Shown here: one piece after another, positions 59,372-64,000 of the stretch
How positions within the stretch are numbered: position 1 is the stretch's first letter
Layout of the letters: every line of letters begins with the position of its first letter
Notes under the pieces: model-generated
The model's database searches: none
Told to the model about the DNA's origin: nothing
Seen by the model: only the letters and a program-made list of their open reading frames with translations
From: Bacillota bacterium
GTDB taxonomy: Bacteria > Bacillota > Sulfobacillia > Sulfobacillales > JAIMBI01
Assembly (NCBI GenBank): GCA_021846505.1
Contig: JAJZWV010000011.1
Coordinates: forward strand, 1 to 64,000
Direction of reading: 5' to 3'
Length of the DNA: 64,000 bases
Position numbers and translations under genes: made by a program

Positions 59372-60011
59372 CGCGCTGGCGCCAGTACCCCTTTTGGTGC
59401 TGGCCCCTGAGGGTGGCGGCCCGGGGGCTCTAATAGAAATTTACCCGGGCGTCACCGCCCCCGCCGGCCCTTCGGCGGAGGCGGGGCGCCTGCTGCTCCG
59501 GCTCGCGGCCAGCGATGCGCGCGCATTCCAAGCGCTGGCGTGGATGCCCGCAGGAAGGCCCCGCCGAGATGCGGTGAGCTTTCGGCGCTGGCGAACCTAT
59601 GTAGGTCCGCCGCGCCCGCTGACGGACAGCGACGCGTCGCTGACGGTTCGCGAGTGGCTCCATCTGGCTAGCGTGCTGTGGGGGGTGCCCACGGCCGCGT
59701 GGGCGGCCGCCGAGCTGCAGCGGTGGGGGCTTGACGCCGTAGCGCGGCGCCGATTGGGGTCGCTGTCGCCCGGCCTGCAGCAGCAGGTGCGGCTGGCGGC
59801 CAGCTTGGTGCCGCACCCCCACTGCTGGATCCTGGATGACCCCGCCGGTCACCTCGACCATGACGCGCGCCTGCAGCTGGAGAGCATCGTGGCGGGCCGC
59901 GCGGCTGGCTGGTGCCCCTCCGCCGTGGTAGTGGCTCCCGGAGCGCCGCTCATCCTGCCCGACGGCCACGCCACGCTCAAGTGGGCCGACGGTGCCTGGC
60001 AGCGCGAGTAG
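59364..60011 (+). CDS. ABC ATPase-like protein with degenerate nucleotide site
   Basis: 215 residues from GTG 59364. The second half keeps ABC features: LGSLSPGLQQQVRLAASLVPHPHCWILDDPAGHLDHDARLQLESI aligns with signature, Walker B and D-loop. The expected Walker A reads YPGVTAPAGPSAEAGRLLLRLAAS, lacking the GK[ST] triad, and Walker B has Asp-Asp instead of Asp-Glu. It may be a regulatory or structural subunit that does not hydrolyse ATP. Last gene of the locus. Confidence 0.65.
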   Translation: MGSALAPVPLLVLAPEGGGPGALIEIYPGVTAPAGPSAEAGRLLLRLAASDARAFQALAWMPAGRPRRDAVSFRRWRTYVGPPRPLTDSDASLTVREWLHLASVLWGVPTAAWAAAELQRWGLDAVARRRLGSLSPGLQQQVRLAASLVPHPHCWILDDPAGHLDHDARLQLESIVAGRAAGWCPSAVVVAPGAPLILPDGHATLKWADGAWQRE

Positions 60012-60014
60012 CGG

Positions 60015-60896
60015 CTAGCGGACGCTGAACACCATGGCGCCGAACAGCGCCACCACGTAAATCAAGGAGAAGCCAAAGGTGCGCTTGGCCCACGCCACTG
60101 CGGCGTCGGGCTCACGCAGGAGCCGCACGTTCACCAGCACAAACAGAATGCCCAGCACCAGGGCGGCGGCCAAGTACACATCTCCTACTGCCCGCGTGAA
60201 GTACAGCAGCACCGTGGCGCCCAGCAGCAACAGGGTGTACGCCAGCATGTGGCGCTTGGTGGGCGCGCCGCCGTGCACAACCGGCATCATGGGGATGCCC
60301 GCCCGGCGGTAGTCCTCCTGGCGGTAAAGTGCCAGAGCCCAAAAGTGCGGCGGCGTCCACAGCACGATAACCAAAAACATCAGCACAGGCGCCCAGCTCA
60401 AGTGCCCGGTGGCGGCGGCCCAGCCCACTACCGGGGGAAAGGCGCCGGCCGCGCCGCCGATGACGATGTTCTGGGGCGTCCGGCGCTTGAGCCAAAAGGT
60501 ATAGACAAACAGGTAAAACAGGTAGCCCGCCAGGGAGGCCGCCGCCGCGAGCCAGTTGTCGCCGAATCCTAAAATCGCGACCGCCGCCGCGCCCATGGCA
60601 ATCCCCAGCACCAGCGCGTGGCGCGCGGGGATGCGCCCCGCCGCCACCGGCCGGTTCTTGGTGCGGCTCATCAGGGGGTCGATGTCGCGGTCGTACCACA
60701 TGTTCACAGCGTGGGCGCCGCCCGCCGACAGAGAAAGCCCCAGCACCATCCACACCGTCAGCCCGATCGGCGGCACGCCGCGGTAGCCCACCACCATGGC
60801 GCAGTAGCCCGTGATGACGAGCCACAGCACGATGCCGGGCTTGGCGAGTGACATGTAATCGGCTAAGAGGCGGAGCCCGCCTGCCGTCCGGCCCAT
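60015..60896 (-). CDS. ctaB: Heme O synthase (protoheme IX farnesyltransferase)
   Basis: 293 residues, eight to nine membrane helices. First Asp motif NMWYDRDIDPLMSRTKNRPV, second region LWTPPHFWALALYRQEDYRRAGIPMMPVVHG. Adds farnesyl to heme b, giving heme O for terminal oxidases. ATG 60896 follows GGAGGTGACGTG. Convergent with the ABC operon; no cox genes nearby in the window. Confidence 0.97.
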   Translation of the reverse strand: MGRTAGGLRLLADYMSLAKPGIVLWLVITGYCAMVVGYRGVPPIGLTVWMVLGLSLSAGGAHAVNMWYDRDIDPLMSRTKNRPVAAGRIPARHALVLGIAMGAAAVAILGFGDNWLAAAASLAGYLFYLFVYTFWLKRRTPQNIVIGGAAGAFPPVVGWAAATGHLSWAPVLMFLVIVLWTPPHFWALALYRQEDYRRAGIPMMPVVHGGAPTKRHMLAYTLLLLGATVLLYFTRAVGDVYLAAALVLGILFVLVNVRLLREPDAAVAWAKRTFGFSLIYVVALFGAMVFSVR

Positions 60897-60956
60897 CACG
60901 TCACCTCCGTCGCCGCTCGACATCCATCAAGTCGTGCCAGCTTGTGTTTCGCGCTG

Positions 60957-60962
60957 ATTATA
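60957..60962 (-). promoter_or_regulatory. Extended -10 of ctaB
   Basis: TATAAT with TGC upstream on the minus strand, about 60 bases before ATG 60896. No good -35, which is common for extended -10 promoters. Confidence 0.55.
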
Positions 60963-61222
60963 GCAAGTTGGCGGCGGCACGGGTGGCCCGGCAAGCCACC
61001 GCCTCCCTCGCCGCCGCCAATGGCTCCATTGGAGCGCCCACTTTGGGTCTAACGGCCGTGCGCCTCACGCCTAAAGGCCGTATCGCCATTCGACGCACTT
61101 TGAGAGGAACCGCGCGGCCGCCTTGTTAAGCCAAGACCCCGTCATAGTCGAGGCGTTTGAGAGGCGGTAAGGGCCTAGCGCGTGGGCTGGACAACGGCCG
61201 CCCGGTGGAGTGCCCTGGCACC
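60963..61222. other. Intergenic region before the IS remnant
   Basis: No gene seen. TTTGAGAGG occurs twice (61099-61107 and 61156-61164) and may mark the damaged left end of the insertion element. Confidence 0.3.
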
Positions 61223-61745
61223 ATGCACACCGAACGCGCCGCGCTGGACGCCGTCGCGGTCCCTGATTGGGCCGACCGCTTGACGATCCGCTTGATCCGT
61301 CCCGCGGAGCGCGCGCCGTGGCGGGCGCTCCTGGCCCGCCACCACTACCTCGGCTTTCGCGGGCTGGTGGGTGAAGCGCTGGACGCCGTCGCCGGTCTCG
61401 ATGGCCACTGGGTCGCGCGGCTGGGGTGAGCGGCGGCCGCCTGGAGGTGTCGCGCCCGCGGCCGCGGGATCGGGTGGACGCGGCCACAGCAGGGGGCGCG
61501 GCTGCGCTATGCCGCGAGCCATGCGCGGTTCCTGATTCTCCCCGGGGTGCAGATCCCCCACCGGGCCTCGAAAACGCTGGCGCTGACGACGCGGCGGCTG
61601 GCAGGCGGTGGGCGCGACGCGTGGCTTTGCCCGCGCGCAGCACCACTGCGTCCGCCATGGGCACCCCAAGACCGTGTGGGTCCGCCCGCTCACCCCAGCG
61701 GCCCCGCGGTGCTGGCCTCCCCGTTCCTGCCCCCGACGCTCCCAG
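61223..61745 (+). pseudogene. DUF4338 (DruA-like) remnant
   Basis: Frame one, ATG 61223 to 61429: LIRPAERAPWRALLARHHYLGFRGLVGEALDAVAGLDGHWVARLG, the usual DUF4338 opening. Other frames then give YAASHARFLILPGVQIPHRASKTLALTTRRLAG, HHCVRHGHPKTVWVRPLTP and AVLASPFLPPTLPGG, in the expected order. Pieces between are missing. At least three frame changes are needed, so it is dead. Confidence 0.7.
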
Positions 61746-61759
61746 GCGGGGCCCTGACG

Positions 61760-63067
61760 ATGGCCGATGGGGATGCGCCGAAGGGGACGGGCCCCGACGG
61801 CTTGCGCCGTCGGGTGCAGGCGCTGACGGATCCCCGCCACCGGCGGGGGGTGCGCCATGAGCTGACCCCGGTCGTGTTGCGGGCGCTCGCCGCCGTCGTG
61901 GCGGGCCAGCGCTCGTGGGTGGCGATCGGGGATGGGATTCAGGGCGGGGACCCGCCCGACTGCCCCCGCACAGAGGCCGCCGATCGGGTACCGAGCGAGC
62001 CCACGCTGCGCCGCGTGCTCCAGCCGCGGGACGGCGACGCCCTGGACGCGGTGCTGACCCAGTGGCTGACGGCGGAAGAACACCGGGTGGGCGACGCGCG
62101 GGCCCTTGACAGCAAAAGCCTCCGCGGCTCGGCCCCCGGCGCCACCGGCCGCCCGGTCCCCTGGCGGGCCGCCTTGATTCACCGCACCGGGCCGGTCGCG
62201 GGGCAGGTCCTGGTGGAGACCCAGACCCACGAGATCCCGAAACGCCAGGACCTGCTCGACCCGCTCGACGTGGCGGGCCGGGTGGTCACCGTCGATGCCT
62301 GGCCCACGCAGACGGAACCCGCCCGCGACCTCGTGGAAGACAAGCACGCGCACGACGTGATGACCGCGAAAGGGAACCCACCCGCCGTCCGCGATGCCTA
62401 CAGGGCCTGGAGCCGGCGGATTGTTCCCCCTCCGGTGCGCACGGGGGATCGCGGCCCCGGCCGCATGGAAACGCGCGTCATCCGCACCGCGACCGCGCTG
62501 CATCCCCACCTCAACTGGCCGGGGCCCGCCCAGATGTTTCGCGTCGACCGCCCCGTCACGGCGCTCGACGGCACCCACTCCCGCGACGAAACCGCCTACG
62601 GGTTGACCGATCTGACCCCCGCCGCGGCCGATGCGGCGCCCCTGGGCGCTTGCGTCCGTCCCCACTGGGGCATCGAGACCCGGCTCCACTACATCCGGGA
62701 CATGACCGACGCCGAAGACCGCTCCCCGGTGCGCACCTACCATGGCCCGCGCATCATGGCCACCCTGCGCAACACCGCCATCGACCTCCTGCGGACGTGC
62801 GGGGTAACGAACATTCCGCGGGCGGCGAACCACTTGGGGCCCATCCCGACCCGGTCGCCCACCTCCTGCTGGGCGAAACGACCGCCCCGCGGCCGCCCAT
62901 ACTCGGGGCGGCGGCGTCGCCCTGCGCGCCGCCGCCGCGCTGCGGACCATGTGGCCGCCATGAACCCTTCCTCGGTGGCACGCCACCCCGAAGCGACCCC
63001 CGAGGCGGATGATGTGGGCCCAAAAATGGCCGGGTCTCGCTCCGACTTTGCCGTTGCCGTGGGTTGA
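61760..63067 (+). pseudogene. ISAs1 family transposase, probably inactive
   Basis: LRRRVQALTDPRHRRGVRHELTPVVLRALAAVVAGQRSWVAI and PSEPTLRRVLQ are typical of the N-terminal part. Catalytic residues can be seen in ALDSKSLRG, VVTVDAWPTQ and RPHWGIETRLHYIRDMT. Near 62835 the conserved frame shifts (RAANHLG, then AHPDPVAHLLLGE in another frame), and the rest to 63067 is unrelated. The frame continues upstream to 61547 through the DUF4338 remnant. Confidence 0.75.
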
Positions 63068-63173
63068 GCCCCAAGGTCGGTGACGTTGATGAATTTGGTG
63101 GTAACCCCCCTGGGGATACCCGCCCGCTCAGTTGGGCTACCTCCAACTGCACTCCGCACGGTTCGGAGGTGTC

Positions 63174-63455
63174 ATGATGACTAGGCGCAAGGTGGTGTCG
63201 ATCCTTTCGAGCTTACTGACGGCCGCGATTGTCAGAGCTTCAACAGGAGGGTTGGCACTGGCGAGCCAAACTTTCTGCCATTCCGTGTTCTTTGGTAACG
63301 GGGCCTTTTCAGGTGCCGAGGGTCAAGGGCACGACGAGAAGCTTGTCATGCCAGCGGCCGCCGTTGACAACCAGGGAGGCAACTTGACAAATGAGAAAGT
63401 ACCCCGGGAGCCGCACCCCGGCGTGACGCGGGTTGGCCGGGCACACTTTGCATAA
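63174..63455 (+). CDS. Small putative secreted protein
   Basis: 93 residues with GGAGGTGTC before ATG 63174. A signal-peptide-like start (MMTRRKVVSILSSLLTAAIVRASTGGLALAS) and a hydrophilic remainder. Base composition is lower in G+C than the neighbours and it lies between two IS remnants, so it may be transferred DNA. Family not recognised. Confidence 0.5.
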   Translation: MMTRRKVVSILSSLLTAAIVRASTGGLALASQTFCHSVFFGNGAFSGAEGQGHDEKLVMPAAAVDNQGGNLTNEKVPREPHPGVTRVGRAHFA

Positions 63456-63472
63456 CGCGCGGCTTGTCATAA

Positions 63473-63504
63473 CCTATCTTATGCGCACCTGCGCATAAGA
63501 TAGG
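63473..63504. repeat. Perfect inverted repeat, 15 + 2 + 15 bases
   Basis: CCTATCTTATGCGCA, CC, TGCGCATAAGATAGG. AT-richer than surroundings. It could be a right end and a left end of one IS lying head to tail (as in a circle junction or tandem copy), or a terminator for the gene ending at 63455. Confidence 0.8.
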
Positions 63505-64000
63505 CAAGCAGGAGTGCTTCTGGGGCTCGCTGCAAGCGTCGTTTCTCCCCGAGCTCCCCGTCCAGCGCGCGGACTCCCTGGGGCAGCTCAATACCTGGTT
63601 CGCCGCCTGGCTCGAAGAACACTACCGCCGGCGCGTGCACGGCACCACCGGGGAGACGCCGGTCGCCCGCGGGGGGACCGGCGGCGTGCACCGCCCCCAG
63701 ACCCTGGAGCAGATCCGGGCCGCACGTCGGGTGGTGGTCGACCGCCGGGTGGACAAGACCGGCCAAATCCGCTGGGAGGGGGCGCGATGGATCGTCCCCG
63801 AGGGGCTGCTCCAGACCCCCGTCCAACTCCACGACGACCCGCACCATCCCGACGTCCTCACGGCCTGGCAGCAAGACACCTGCTGGGGACCGGCCATGCG
63901 GAGCGACCAGGCGGGCCGCCGCCGCCGCGCTTCTGGCCCTTCTGCCGCGGCGAACCCTTCTTCAAGGGGCACTTCAGCGATTACGGCCCTTCAGGCGGCT
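63473..64000 (+). pseudogene. C-terminal part of an integrase-type (rve) transposase, running off the window
   Basis: An open frame without start codon, from TAA at 63470 to the window end. ECFWGSLQASFLPELPVQRADSLGQLNTWFAAWLEEHYRRRVHGTTGETPV is the last part of an rve/DDE catalytic domain; LEQIRAARRVVVDRRVDKTGQIRWEGARWIVPEGL fits the following beta-barrel region. The catalytic D-D part is missing and the inverted repeat abuts it. Frame after about 63900 is low complexity. Confidence 0.65.

Larger units (their letters stand above)
61223..63067 (+). mobile_element. Decayed ISAs1-type element with DUF4338 segment
   Basis: A DUF4338-like segment in several frames followed by an ISAs1 transposase with C-terminal shift. 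In related elements the two parts are fused in one protein. No clean terminal inverted repeats or target duplication were found by eye. Confidence 0.6.

Noticed and set aside
61223-61745. Druantia-type defence gene DruA
   Set aside because: The DUF4338 pieces lie in several frames beside an ISAs1 transposase, and no other Druantia genes are present.
61175-62986. 603-codon minus-strand frame opposite the transposase
   Set aside because: Shadow of the ISAs1 element; the plus strand has recognisable transposase motifs.

Overview
The window comes from a GC-rich (roughly two thirds G+C), probably spore-forming member of the Bacillota. Evidence is two Spo0E-like genes, a Gram-positive style flagellar gene set with fliW-csrA, a YaaR/DUF327 gene, a DUF1054 (YktB) gene and a CsoR-CopA copper pair. 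KorAB and heme O synthase suggest a thermophilic or acidophilic lineage such as Sulfobacillus/Thermaerobacter relatives; that placement is inference, not shown by a marker gene.

Layout. 1-120: elongator tRNA-Met (cut by the window edge) and initiator tRNA-fMet. 277-985: a small unknown gene and two tail-to-tail Spo0E-like genes. 1222-5134 (+): yaaR, flgN, flgK, flgL, fliW, csrA. 5097-10522 (-): fliL, fliC, fliD, fliS, a fliT-like gene, fliM, fliN. 10753-11319 (+): a lytic transglycosylase. 11327-20590 (-): fliO, P, Q, R, flhB, A, F, G, then two rod genes. 27583-39488 (-): motA, motB, flgB, flgC, fliE, F, G, H, I, J, a PilZ gene, fliK, flgD, a TIGR02530-type gene, flgE. Together these give nearly a whole flagellum: export gate, ATPase, basal body, switch, stator, rod, hook, junctions, cap, filament. 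No sigma-28, FlgM or chemotaxis gene was seen.

Other regions. 20681-23369: a 2-hydroxyacid dehydrogenase, an ECF sigma/anti-sigma-like pair and broken genes. 23708-26531: csoR and copA with a promoter and operator. 39531-49755: an unknown gene, a GT2-TPR glycosyltransferase, kynureninase (apparently leaderless), two MFS transporters, FxsA, panD, a dCTP deaminase-family gene, DUF1054, LysR. 49983-52631: korAB. 52683-54114: MqsA/Panacea-type antitoxin with a frameshifted MqsR-like toxin. 54305-60011: a six-gene ABC/ECF-sigma locus with degenerate enzyme parts. 60015-60896: ctaB. 61223-64000: decayed insertion sequences.

The best-supported regulatory observation is in the flagellin leader: two hairpins, each with a hexaloop carrying AAGGA, one holding the Shine-Dalgarno sequence. 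This is the architecture expected of CsrA sites, and fliW-csrA lie about 5 kb away. The least understood module is the 54.3-60.0 kb ABC/sigma locus.
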